Assembly: GCA_026398615.1 (NCBI GenBank) | Contig: JAPLSN010000008.1 | Coordinates: 1-64,000, forward strand | DNA: 64,000 bases | DNA from: Spirochaetota bacterium | GTDB lineage: Bacteria > Spirochaetota > Spirochaetia > Treponematales > UBA12059 | Reading direction: 5' to 3' | In this document: piece after piece, positions 39,209-47,033 of the stretch | Position numbering within the stretch: position 1 is the stretch's first letter | Layout of the letters: each line of letters starts with the position of its first letter | The notes under the pieces: model-generated | The model's input: only the letters and a program-made list of their open reading frames with translations | What the model was told of the DNA's origin: nothing | Databases searched by the model: none | Program-made: the position numbers and the translations under genes

Positions 39209-41458
39209 TCACACGACGACGAGTCCCCTGCGGCGCAAGCCTTCGAAGGCTTGCGCGGGTATCCCCGGCAAGGCGGGCAGCCCGGCGAACGGAAGCCCGT
39301 CCGGGGTGGCTGCCAGGCTCCGCAGGGCAGCTGCGAGTCGTCGCAAGGCTTCCGGTCCTCCGGCGGCATCGGCCGCGAGCAGTTCCGGCTCCCCCCGGAA
39401 TTCCCAGGACAGTGCCGGGTCGCTGTCGCCACGACGATGCCCGGCCTTGGCTGCCGACGGCGTCGACCCGAGCCAGTACGCGCGGCCGCCTTTTTTCGGC
39501 GGAAGGCTCTTGAGTTCGGCATCGGCCGATCCGGCGAGCCGCGCGACGAGGTCGGGCGGCACCGAGGGCTTCGGGAAGCCCTTCGGCAGGAAGGACGAAA
39601 CGGGCCCGTCGGTTTCGCGTGCATCCATCCACGCGGAAAGGGCGCTGTCCAGCGGCGCCGTCCACCGGTCGAAGCGCTCCCCTCCCTCGAAGCCGAGATC
39701 GTTCGACGCGAAAGGCGCCGCCAGGTCCACGGGCACGAGTTCCGGGCGTTCACCGCACGCCCATTCCCGGTACATCCGGGAGTGGCGCGTCAGGGTGAAA
39801 CGGTGCCAGTAGGCGGAGTCCACGAGTCCGGCGGCGAAGAATTGCCGCACGACGTCCATGGAATCGGCGATGTCCGCGTCGGTCTGGCCCGGGAATCCGT
39901 AGATGAGGTAGGCGTGGACGAGTATTCCCGAGCGGCCGAGCGCAAGGAGCGAGCGCGCCAGGACCGCGAGCGTGATGCCCTTGTCCGTCATGCCCAGCCC
40001 GCGCTCCGTGGCGATCTCGATTCCGCCGGAGACCGCCACGAGGCCGGAGTCAGCCAGGAAGGCGCAGACCTCGTCGTTCCAGAAGCGGTCGAAACGCACG
40101 TTGCCCCAGAATGAGAAAGGTTTCCGCCGCGTCCGGTTCAGGCGCGCGAAAGCGAGCATGGAGGGCAGCGGCATGGCTTCGTCGACGAAGTGGATCCCGG
40201 ACAGGCCGGTCCGTTCGGCCGCGGCCGATGCCGCGCTCATGAGCCGTCCGACGTCGGAGGGCACGTAATGGCCGACGTAATCCAGCCCGACGTCGCAGAA
40301 AGCGCACTTGCGCCAGTAGCAGCCATGTGCCAGGCGGTACTTGAGCCAGGGTGCGTCGTTCCAGAGGCGGTGCATGGGATTCGTGGAGTCCGCGACGCGC
40401 GGCAGCCGGCCGAAGTCCGCGTGGCGGTAGTCGGGAAAGGTTTCGCGGAGCGCCCGTTCGTCGATCGCCGCGAATCGCACGGCGTCCCGGCAGGCGACGA
40501 TGCCCGACCGCGGCGCCGCGTCCTCCGGCATCGCGCAGCGCTCCACGGAGCCGTCGGCGGCTGCCCGCATGACCCGGTAGAGGCCTCCTGAGCCGCCTTC
40601 GAGTTCCTCCACGACCGAAGCCAGCCCACCGTAGCCCGAGTCGAAGACGAGGCGGTCGAAGTCGCGGAAGATCGCGCCGTCGCGGAGCAGCCTGAGCTCG
40701 GTGGTGACGTAGCCGCCGCCCGCGGCGATCCTGACCGAGTCGCCCAACGCGCGTCTGGCCTCTCCCGCCGCGGCTATCGCGCCGACCAGGCAACCGGGGA
40801 ATGGGATGGAGATCCCCACGAGCGCAGGCGCCTTTCCGGGGCCCGTCCGGGATGCGAAAAAGCCGCGGAGCCAGGGCCGGTAGAAGCGTTCCATGAGCCA
40901 GCCGTCCGCGGCGGCCCGCGCGTCGGCGTAGGAGCCGCGGCCGGACGCGATCCGCTCGGCGTAGCGGACCGTCCCGAATTCCGGGTCCAGGGCATACGAC
41001 ACGAAGTCGCCGAGGTCGTCGAGGATCCGGGTGGCGGCGGCCCGGGCGAAGTCGGTGCCCGTCGGACCGCCTTCGGCGGAGAGCAGGGCGTCGAGCCGGG
41101 AGCCGCGGGGCAGGAGGCGTTCGTTGGCCAGGAAGTGCGCGACGGCCGGATCCCCGTCGCAGAGGAAATCCATGATCCCGTCGGCGAGCGCCAGGTAGCG
41201 TTCCCGATGGGCGAAGTAGCGCTCGAGCGCGGCGGCCGTGGCTCCGTCCGGGGCGGGACGGCCGGAGAGAGCGATTTCGGCGTCGGCGAAGACGCGCTCG
41301 AGGCCTGCGCGGCAGAAAATCGCGCGGTAGAGTCCGGCGGCGTGGTCCGAGGCTTCGACCTCGTGGCCGCCTTCGCGGAGGAAGGCTTCCAGGTAATGGA
41401 TGGCCGGGTAGGGGGAATTGAACTGGACGAAGGGCGGCTGGACAAGCAGGATGCGCAT
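39209..41458 (-). CDS. B12-binding-domain radical SAM protein
   Basis: Protein of 749 residues. The N-terminal region (ILLVQPPFVQFNSPYPAIHYLEAFLREGGHEV) is the cobalamin-binding-like Rossmann domain common in this superfamily. The radical SAM core begins at about residue 380 with GCYWRKCAFC, followed by IHFVDEAM, GGIEIATERGLGMTDKG and YLIYGFPGQT. The cluster motif is spaced C-X4-C-X2-C instead of the usual C-X3-C-X2-C. Related enzymes methylate or rearrange unactivated carbons; no substrate can be named. A -10 sits 8 bases before the ATG. It stands alone between two unrelated units. Confidence 0.85.
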   Translation of the reverse strand: MRILLVQPPFVQFNSPYPAIHYLEAFLREGGHEVEASDHAAGLYRAIFCRAGLERVFADAEIALSGRPAPDGATAAALERYFAHRERYLALADGIMDFLCDGDPAVAHFLANERLLPRGSRLDALLSAEGGPTGTDFARAAATRILDDLGDFVSYALDPEFGTVRYAERIASGRGSYADARAAADGWLMERFYRPWLRGFFASRTGPGKAPALVGISIPFPGCLVGAIAAAGEARRALGDSVRIAAGGGYVTTELRLLRDGAIFRDFDRLVFDSGYGGLASVVEELEGGSGGLYRVMRAAADGSVERCAMPEDAAPRSGIVACRDAVRFAAIDERALRETFPDYRHADFGRLPRVADSTNPMHRLWNDAPWLKYRLAHGCYWRKCAFCDVGLDYVGHYVPSDVGRLMSAASAAAERTGLSGIHFVDEAMPLPSMLAFARLNRTRRKPFSFWGNVRFDRFWNDEVCAFLADSGLVAVSGGIEIATERGLGMTDKGITLAVLARSLLALGRSGILVHAYLIYGFPGQTDADIADSMDVVRQFFAAGLVDSAYWHRFTLTRHSRMYREWACGERPELVPVDLAAPFASNDLGFEGGERFDRWTAPLDSALSAWMDARETDGPVSSFLPKGFPKPSVPPDLVARLAGSADAELKSLPPKKGGRAYWLGSTPSAAKAGHRRGDSDPALSWEFRGEPELLAADAAGGPEALRRLAAALRSLAATPDGLPFAGLPALPGIPAQAFEGLRRRGLVVV

Positions 41459-41466
41459 CGCCGGCC

Positions 41467-41472
41467 AGTATA
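41467..41472 (-). promoter_or_regulatory. -10 element of the radical SAM gene
   Basis: Minus strand TATACT ends 8 bases before ATG 41458. No good -35 is visible. Confidence 0.35.
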
Positions 41473-41648
41473 ATCGAAGCCCGTCCCTTCGTCGCCGTCA
41501 AAGCGGTCTGAAAGGGACCAGGGGGAATTCCGCCACGGAGAGGAGGAGGCCGCAGGGGAATACCGGGAGGGATGGAATTATCCCGGTTCTCCAAATCCAT
41601 GGAATGCGATTGCCTGGCCGTGGGGCTCACTCTAATCTTCCCGGTATC

Positions 41649-42490
41649 ATGGAAAACAGCGCGAGAACGCTCCTCCTCGTGGAAGATGAAAGGATCATCG
41701 CCGCCGCCCGGGCGCGCGCCCTCGAATCCCGGGGATTCACGGTCGTCCTCGCGCTATCGGGAGCGGCGGCCGTGGAGACGGTCCGGCGGCGGAGACGATC
41801 AAGTCCCGGGAAGCTCTCGTGCATCCCGGGGTCATGCCCCTCACGAGAGAACGCCTCGACGCCCATATCGATGGACGGGTTCCGCTCTTCGAAGTCGAAC
41901 AGCGCCTCAGGACGAAGGCCAGCCGCCGCTCCTGGCCGGGTTCACCATGTACATAACCGAACGCAGGCGCGTCGAAGCGGGACTTCGGGAGGTGATCGGG
42001 GAAAAGGGAGTCCTGTTCGCCGAGCTCGGGAACCGCGTCAGCGGAAGCTTCGGGTGGATCGCGTCGCCCCTCGCGCTCGAGATGGATTCCCCGGCCGCGG
42101 AGGGAGAGCGCGAAATCCTCATGGAAACGAAGTCCCGCATCGAAGTGATGGAGACGGCGTACGATCGCATTTTTGGCTAGAAGGGCATGGACACGGTGGA
42201 GATGGGACCTTACCTGGCCGAACTGGCGTCTTCCCTCGTCGCCAACCAGGCTCCGAACGGCGAGTGCCGCATCGTCACCTCGCTCGCGGGCCTCGTCCTC
42301 GATACAGCCAGGGCCGTGTCCGTCGGCCTCGTGGTCAACGAACTCTTCACGAACGCCATCAAGTACGGCTGCCGGCCGGGGGTGCCCGCGGAGATTCGGC
42401 TCGAACTGACCGATTCCGGCGGCGACATCGCGCCTGCCGTTGATGCACTCCCGCTGACAGGACGGAAAGGGGCCGGGTATCGTGAGCCTC
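41649..42490 (+). pseudogene. Decayed response-regulator/PAS/HisKA_2 hybrid kinase
   Basis: Four pieces of one signalling protein lie in order but in different frames. Frame 3 (41649-about 41800) has the receiver start MENSARTLLLVEDERIIAAA and ends near residue 50, before the phosphorylated Asp. Frame 2 (about 41804-41920) has PAS-like ALVHPGVMPLTRERLDAHIDG and FEVEQRLRTK. Frame 1 (about 41938-42177) has FTMYITERRRVEAGLREV and a HisKA_2-like stretch, closed by TAG at 42178. The same frame then resumes with GMDTVEMGPYLAELASSLVA and the N box GLVVNELFTNAIKYG before losing the ATP-binding G boxes. At least two frameshifts, one stop and deletions make it non-functional. Confidence 0.8.
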
Positions 42491-42559
42491 CTCGCGGGTC
42501 TTTTCGCCATTTTCCACGGCGTTGGCGTCGGCGGCAGAAAACGCTATCATGGAAACGAC

Positions 42560-42574
42560 GGGGGACTGTCCCCC
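42560..42574. repeat. Perfect GC palindrome upstream of aminotransferase
   Basis: GGGGGAC-T-GTCCCCC, a 7-bp inverted repeat around one T, lies between the kinase remnant and the aminotransferase gene. Only one copy was seen in this window. It may be a scattered genomic palindrome or an operator; there is no T tract after it. Confidence 0.5.
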
Positions 42575-42692
42575 GGAGGATACCCAGCTTGGTTTTTCTT
42601 TCCCTTTTCAATCATTTCCCCTTCTTTTCGACAGTGCCTCCGTGTTCCCGGTGCCTCCGTGGTTCTTCTTGGACCGGTCCCCGGGGGGAACC

Positions 42693-43814
42693 ATGAGCAT
42701 GCGTCCGTTCGCGCTCGAACGCTATTTTTCGCGCTACGAATTCAGCGCTCGCTATTTATTGGGTTCCAGCGATCCGGAATCCATGTCCGTGGAGGAACTC
42801 CTCGCCTTCGAGCCGGGTTCGGAGGAAGGGTTGAAGCGGGTCTGGCTCGGTTATACCGAGTACCTCGGAGACCCGGGCCTGCGCGGGGAAATCTCCGCCC
42901 GCTACGACAGCGTCGCTTCCGGCCAGGTGGTCGTGTTCTCGGGCGCGGAAGAACCCATTTTCACCTTCATGAACGCGGTCCTGGAACCGGGAGACCACCT
43001 CATCGTCCATTTCCCGTCCTACCAGTCCCACTATTCCGTCGCGGAGTCCAGGGGCATCCAGGTATCGCGCTGGGCGGGACGCCCGGAGGACGGGTGGGCG
43101 CCCGATCCCGCGGAGCTCCGCGCCCTGGTCGGGCCAAGGACGAAGGCCATCCTCGTCTGCACGCCGCACAACCCCACGGGGTACCACTTCGACGGAGCGT
43201 CCCTGCGCGAGGTCGTCTCCATCGCGCGGGAGAACGGACTCATCCTGTTTTCCGACGAAGTGTACCGCGGGACGGAGCATGACCCGAAGGACCGCCTGCC
43301 GAACGTCGCCGACCTCTACGAACGCGGGATTTCGCTCAACGGCCTGAGCAAGAACTGCGGGCTCGCGGGCTTGAGGCTCGGCTGGGTGGCGACGAGGGAC
43401 GCCGCCGCATTCGGCGCCATGGCCGCGTTCAAGGACTACCTCACCATTTCCAACAGCGCCCCGGGCGAATACCTGGCCCGGATAGCGGTCCGGAACATGG
43501 ATGCGTTGTGCGAGCGAAGCCGGCGCCTGGTCGCGGGGAACCTGGACCTCCTGGAAGCCTTTTTCCTCAGGCAGGAACGCCTCTTCCGCTGGCGAAGGCC
43601 GGCGGCGGGCACCACGGTCTTTCCCGAATTCCTCGGCGGGAGCTCACTGTCGTTCTGCGACAGGCTTGTAGCGGAGACGGGCATCATGCTCGTTCCCGGG
43701 ACTTTCTTCGAGCTTGAAGGGGAATATATCCGCTTCGGGTACGGCCGCGCGAACTTCCGGGAAGTGCTGCCCATGCTCGAATCGTACCTGGACAGAAATA
43801 AAACCACAGCCTGA
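42693..43814 (+). CDS. PLP-dependent class I/II aminotransferase
   Basis: Fold-type I aminotransferase of 373 residues. The PLP lysine is in SLNGLSKNCGLAGLRLGW, with ILVCTPHNPTGYHFD (Asn-Pro-Thr-Gly) and LILFSDEVYRG (PLP Asp/Tyr) before it. The start RYFSRYEFSARYLLGSSDPESMSVEELLAFEP is shorter than AspC and resembles a group related to capreomycidine-synthase/methionine-type aminotransferases; amino acid specificity is open. ATG 42693 is chosen for the GGGGGGAACC before it; the upstream frame is not protein-like. A hairpin terminator follows. Confidence 0.88.
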   Translation: MSMRPFALERYFSRYEFSARYLLGSSDPESMSVEELLAFEPGSEEGLKRVWLGYTEYLGDPGLRGEISARYDSVASGQVVVFSGAEEPIFTFMNAVLEPGDHLIVHFPSYQSHYSVAESRGIQVSRWAGRPEDGWAPDPAELRALVGPRTKAILVCTPHNPTGYHFDGASLREVVSIARENGLILFSDEVYRGTEHDPKDRLPNVADLYERGISLNGLSKNCGLAGLRLGWVATRDAAAFGAMAAFKDYLTISNSAPGEYLARIAVRNMDALCERSRRLVAGNLDLLEAFFLRQERLFRWRRPAAGTTVFPEFLGGSSLSFCDRLVAETGIMLVPGTFFELEGEYIRFGYGRANFREVLPMLESYLDRNKTTA

Positions 43815-43840
43815 AAGAGAATCGCGGCGCGCAGTCCGCA

Positions 43841-43868
43841 CACCGCCGGGTTTGCGTTCCCGGCGGTG
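43841..43868 (+). terminator. Perfect 10-bp hairpin after aminotransferase, abutting the next promoter
   Basis: CACCGCCGGG (43841-43850) pairs with CCCGGCGGTG (43859-43868) over an 8-base loop. Its last bases TG are also the extended -10 TG of the promoter that follows (TATACT at 43870), so termination and initiation elements overlap. Confidence 0.55.
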
Positions 43869-43875
43869 ATATACT
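43867..43875 (+). promoter_or_regulatory. Extended -10 promoter of the GGDEF gene
   Basis: TG-A-TATACT (43867-43875). No -35 at normal spacing, as allowed for extended -10 promoters. A 5' leader of about 70 bases follows. Confidence 0.45.
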
Positions 43876-43886
43876 GTTGAAGATGC

Positions 43887-43911
43887 CGGGAAACCGAAGG
43901 CGGCTTTCCCG
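43887..43911 (+). promoter_or_regulatory. Leader hairpin before the GGDEF gene
   Basis: CGGGAAA (43887-43893) pairs with TTTCCCG (43905-43911), extended inward by CCG/CGG (43894-43896 / 43901-43903) with one bulged C. It lies between the promoter and the SD at 43937, so it would form in the mRNA leader. Confidence 0.4.
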
Positions 43912-43950
43912 ACATCTCCATGATGTCTGCAGTACCAAGGAGAAAAGGCC

Positions 43951-45162
43951 ACGAACTCGCCGCGACGTCCGCACATAGCCAGGCTGCTCGTAATGTTCGC
44001 GCCGGTGTCCGTCGCCGGCGTCCTGCTCGTCGCCGCGGTCCGGGCAGGTCCGGCGGTGCACACGATCGCCCTGTTCGCGTTCGTCCTGGCCGCCCAGCTT
44101 TTCGCCGCCATCGTGTTCCACTTCGACGCCGACAGGAAGAACTCGCGCAACAGGAACCTCGTGGAATTTACCGCCGAGACGAACCGCGCCATCCTCCTCA
44201 ACGAGGGCGAGGGAAAAATCTTCGAAGCCATCCTCGATTACGGATTGCGCATCCTGGACAAGGCGAACCTGGGTACCGTGCTCACCTTCGACGAAACGGG
44301 TGCGCTCGTCATCGCCGCGTCCCGCGGCTTCGACGAGGACTTCATACGCGATTTCCGGCTTCCGCTCGAGGAAAGCTTCATATACCGGCAGACCGGGGGG
44401 ATGATCTCCGGGCCCGTCATCATCTCGATGGATACCATCAGGAGCCCCTCGACGCGCTTCGAGCCGAAAATATGGAAATTCAAGTCCATCATCAGCGCGC
44501 CCATCTTCGTCGACGGCAAGCTCCACGGATTGATCAACTTCGACTCCGACAGGAGGGGCACCTTCGACGACGAGGATCTCGAGGCGGTCAGGAAGTTCAG
44601 CGCCCAGATCGAGGTGAGCATCCTGGCGCGGAAACGCTTCGAGACGACAATAGCGGAATCGCGCGTCGACCGGCTTACCGGCTTTTTCACGAGAACCCGC
44701 TTCGAGGAACTCTTCGAACTTGCCGCCGAACGTGCCCAGCGCTACGGCGAGGGCTTCGTTCTCGGGATGTTCGACGTGGACGAACTCAAGAAAGTCAACG
44801 ACGGGTACGGGCACCTGGCCGGCGACCGGCTTCTCAAGTCGGTCGCCGATGCCATCAGGAACGCTTCGAGGAAATCCGACCTCCTCGGACGTTTCGGCGG
44901 GGACGAATTCGTGGGCCTTTTTTCCAGGGCGGACATCGAGTTCATCCGTTCGCGCGCGGACGCCCTTCTCGCTTCCTTCCGCGATGCGCCCCTCGACCTT
45001 GGCGGCACGACCCTCGTACCGCGTTTTTCCTGCGGTTTCGCATCGTACCCGGAGGATGGGCGAACGCTCGAGGCGCTCATGTCCGCGGCCGACAACCGCC
45101 TCTATGTCGTGAAGGCTTCCCATCGTTCGGACGTTTCCCCGGAAGCAGATCCGCCGGCGTGA
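43951..45162 (+). CDS. Membrane-anchored GAF-GGDEF diguanylate cyclase
   Basis: Predicted c-di-GMP synthase of about 403 residues: two N-terminal membrane helices (LLVMFAPVSVAGVLLVAAV and TIALFAFVLAAQLFAAIVF), a GAF sensor domain (about 75-230) and a GGDEF domain. The active site is GRFGGDEFVGLF, and the product-inhibition I-site RKSD lies just before it, so the enzyme should be active and feedback-inhibited. Start: AAGGAG at 43937-43942 is followed 8 bases later by ACG (43951), which would give xNSPRRPHIARLLVMF; the first true ATG is 43993, inside the first helix and without SD. Confidence 0.88.
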   Translation, partial: TNSPRRPHIARLLVMFAPVSVAGVLLVAAVRAGPAVHTIALFAFVLAAQLFAAIVFHFDADRKNSRNRNLVEFTAETNRAILLNEGEGKIFEAILDYGLRILDKANLGTVLTFDETGALVIAASRGFDEDFIRDFRLPLEESFIYRQTGGMISGPVIISMDTIRSPSTRFEPKIWKFKSIISAPIFVDGKLHGLINFDSDRRGTFDDEDLEAVRKFSAQIEVSILARKRFETTIAESRVDRLTGFFTRTRFEELFELAAERAQRYGEGFVLGMFDVDELKKVNDGYGHLAGDRLLKSVADAIRNASRKSDLLGRFGGDEFVGLFSRADIEFIRSRADALLASFRDAPLDLGGTTLVPRFSCGFASYPEDGRTLEALMSAADNRLYVVKASHRSDVSPEADPPA

Positions 45163-45222
45163 AAGCGGGAGCGCTTGCCGGGAGGAGTCGGTTTCCCCGG
45201 CGACGGCATCCTGAGTTCCGCG

Positions 45223-45228
45223 TATAAT
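45223..45228 (+). promoter_or_regulatory. Leaderless-type -10 of the YjbQ gene
   Basis: A perfect TATAAT ends 6 bases before ATG 45235. No clear -35. Confidence 0.5.
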
Positions 45229-45234
45229 GGTTTC

Positions 45235-45651
45235 ATGAAAACCCTGACGAAGGAACTCTGGTTCCAGACGGCGAAACGCTACGAGTTCATCAACATAACC
45301 CCGACAGTGGAAGCACTCGTGGCCGAAAGCGGGGTGCGCGAGGGACTTTGCCTCGTGAACGCCATGCACATCACGGCCAGCGTCTTCATCAACGACGACG
45401 AGCCCGGGCTCCACGCCGACTTTCTCGACTGGCTCGAACGGCAGGCGCCCCACGAACCGGTATCGGGCTACCGGCACAACCGGGGCGAGGACAACGCTGA
45501 CGCCCACCTGAAGCGCCAGATATTCGGGCGGGAGGTCGTCATCGCCATCACGGAAGGGAAGCTCCACTTCGGCCCGTGGGAGCAGGTGTTCTACGGCGAA
45601 TTCGACGGGAAGCGGAGGAAGCGGGTGCTCGTGAAGGTCATCGGGGAGTAA
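45235..45651 (+). CDS. YjbQ/UPF0047 family protein
   Basis: Protein of 138 residues of the YjbQ (UPF0047) family: [41 protein letters not shown], the [47 protein letters not shown] core with conserved His/Asp/Glu, and RVLVKVIGE at the end. Family members have a weak thiamine phosphate synthase-like activity and a metal site, with no agreed role in cells. ATG 45235 is directly preceded by the -10, so the message is probably leaderless. Confidence 0.92.
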   Translation: MKTLTKELWFQTAKRYEFINITPTVEALVAESGVREGLCLVNAMHITASVFINDDEPGLHADFLDWLERQAPHEPVSGYRHNRGEDNADAHLKRQIFGREVVIAITEGKLHFGPWEQVFYGEFDGKRRKRVLVKVIGE

Positions 45652-45788
45652 ACGGATGACCGCGCGGGGGCGGAAACCCGGGCCAAGGCCCGGCGCAATC
45701 CCCTGAATCGGCGCAGCGGAAACGCCGATGATCGAAACAGGATCATCCCCGGACGCGAGGGCGCATGGACGGAGAAAGGGCCGGCGGA

Positions 45789-45794
45789 TACAAT
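45789..45794 (+). promoter_or_regulatory. -10-like element before the 45804 gene
   Basis: TACAAT ends 9 bases before ATG 45804; GGAG lies within this short gap. No -35 was identified. Confidence 0.3.
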
Positions 45795-45803
45795 CGGAGC
45801 GAC

Positions 45804-46790
45804 ATGCAGAGAACCAATTTCGAGCGCGAGGCCGGTCGGCTCTTCCGCGCCATGCTCGGCGAACTGGCTTCCCGCGCGGGCGACCGCGACCGTTCGACCC
45901 ACGGCCTCGCCCGGCGGACCGCGGTCGCCGCGTTTTTCGCCGGGGATATCGGCGGCGCGCGCATGCTCTGGAGGGCTGGTTCGAACCCCGGCGCGACGTT
46001 CGTCCAGCCAGCCGCCGATGCCGGCGTGCCGGACGGCGTCACCCCCTTCGGGCTCATCGACGGAAAGCTCAAGGCGCCGCTGTCGGCGATCGCGGGGCTC
46101 CCGCAGGGCTCCCTCAGGCTGGCCATCGCCAGCTTCGATGCGAACGGTCTCCGTACGGGGCTCGAATCCGTCATTTCCCGCGCCTGCGCCCTGCTCGCGG
46201 ACGGTTCCATCCGTTTCATGGCCTTCAAGCCGGGCGACGGGCGCCAGCCGCCGGAATTTCACCTCCTCGTAGCGTCCTCCGATCCGAAAGGGCTCTTTTC
46301 AGTCCTCCCGGCGCCCCTGCGGCTCGAAGCCCTGCCATGGCCCGAAGTACCACGGGATCCCGCAGCTCGCATCGCCATGCACGCTCCTGCCAACCATCGA
46401 ACCGGCGACGAAGCTTCGTCGGCAAGGATCTTTTCCCCGGACAAGATTCCCCGAGCGGCGCCGCCGGAGGCGCCATCGCAAGATGAGGCATCGCCAGAAG
46501 TGGTATCGCAAGAGTCATCGCAAGAAGAGCTGTATCCGGAAATTGCCGATGAGATCCTTTCATTGCCGCCCGAAGCCACCGACCGTATTCCCGTTCAGGG
46601 TGAACCGGAGGTGGCAGCTCCGGCCGTGACGGAAACGTTTCCGGCCGATGCCCGGCCATCCTTCGAGGAGGACATGGCGGAACTCCTCGCCGGGCTCGCC
46701 TTCGAAGGCGACGGAATCCTCCCGGTACAAGCCCAGGACCGGGCGCCCGCGACCCGGACGGAAACGATATCCCCCCCGGCGGGAGGGTAA
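45804..46790 (+). CDS. Hypothetical protein, spirochaete-type, unknown function
   Basis: Protein of 328 residues with no recognised domain. The first 190 residues are well-mixed alpha/beta (RLFRAMLGELASRAGDRDRSTHGLARRTAVAAFFAGDIGGARMLW, SLRLAIASFDANGLRTGLESVISRACALLADGSIRFMAFK). The rest (about 210-328) is acidic and Pro/Ser/Glu-rich, probably disordered, and includes three TCGCAAGA-containing micro-repeats near 46478-46525. No signal peptide or membrane helix. ATG 45804 is 9 bases after a -10-like element; 45765 is a possible longer start. Likely cytoplasmic. Confidence 0.6.
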   Translation: MQRTNFEREAGRLFRAMLGELASRAGDRDRSTHGLARRTAVAAFFAGDIGGARMLWRAGSNPGATFVQPAADAGVPDGVTPFGLIDGKLKAPLSAIAGLPQGSLRLAIASFDANGLRTGLESVISRACALLADGSIRFMAFKPGDGRQPPEFHLLVASSDPKGLFSVLPAPLRLEALPWPEVPRDPAARIAMHAPANHRTGDEASSARIFSPDKIPRAAPPEAPSQDEASPEVVSQESSQEELYPEIADEILSLPPEATDRIPVQGEPEVAAPAVTETFPADARPSFEEDMAELLAGLAFEGDGILPVQAQDRAPATRTETISPPAGG

Positions 46791-46968
46791 GTTCCCGGGG
46801 ACATCGAGCTGACCGCGGGATACTCGCTCCCGGTTGGGAAAACGCGGGAGAAGGCGGCGGATCGTCCTTGACGAGGAATGCGCCGATGTCGGTACGGCTG
46901 TCCGGGCCGCAGGAGGCGAGCGAGGCTGCGAGTACAAGGAAAAATGCCGGGGGCAGGATTCGTTTCAT
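46225..46968 (-). CDS. Putative lipoprotein, probably truncated or frame-broken
   Basis: The N-terminus from ATG 46968 is a clear lipoprotein signal: MKRILPPAFFLVLAASLASC (lipobox LASC, Cys20). The next 40 residues (DSRTDIGAFLVKDDPPPSPAFSQ) look like a linker, but after that the frame becomes Pro/Arg-rich and runs antisense through the convergent gene at 45804-46790 without a stop until 46225. The true end is therefore doubtful, and only the first 60 residues are supported. It may be a short lipoprotein that lost its stop, or a remnant. Confidence 0.35.
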   Translation of the reverse strand: MKRILPPAFFLVLAASLASCGPDSRTDIGAFLVKDDPPPSPAFSQPGASIPRSARCPRELTLPPGGISFPSGSRAPGPGLVPGGFRRLRRRARRGVPPCPPRRMAGHRPETFPSRPELPPPVHPEREYGRWLRAAMKGSHRQFPDTALLAMTLAIPLLAMPHLAMAPPAAPLGESCPGKRSLPTKLRRRFDGWQERAWRCELRDPVVLRAMAGLRAAGAPGGLKRALSDRRTLRGGEIPAAGARRPA

Positions 46969-47033
46969 GATGGCAGTTTTATCGCAGCAAAAAGGCCCCA
47001 ATCCATCACGTCCGGGGGCGGCGCCATGCGTTT

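Noticed and set aside
42560-42574. GGGGGACTGTCCCCC palindrome as a terminator or mobile-element end
   Set aside because: No T tract follows, no second copy or target duplication was seen, and no transposase is near; it is kept only as a repeat.
45678-45693. CCGGGCC-AA-GGCCCGG hairpin after yjbQ as terminator
   Set aside because: It is a good stem but has no T tract and could equally be chance in GC-rich intergenic DNA, so it is not listed as a feature.
45975-45990. GGTTCGAACCCC, resembling a tRNA T-arm
   Set aside because: It lies within the coding frame of the 45804 gene, and no acceptor, D or anticodon arms can be built around it.
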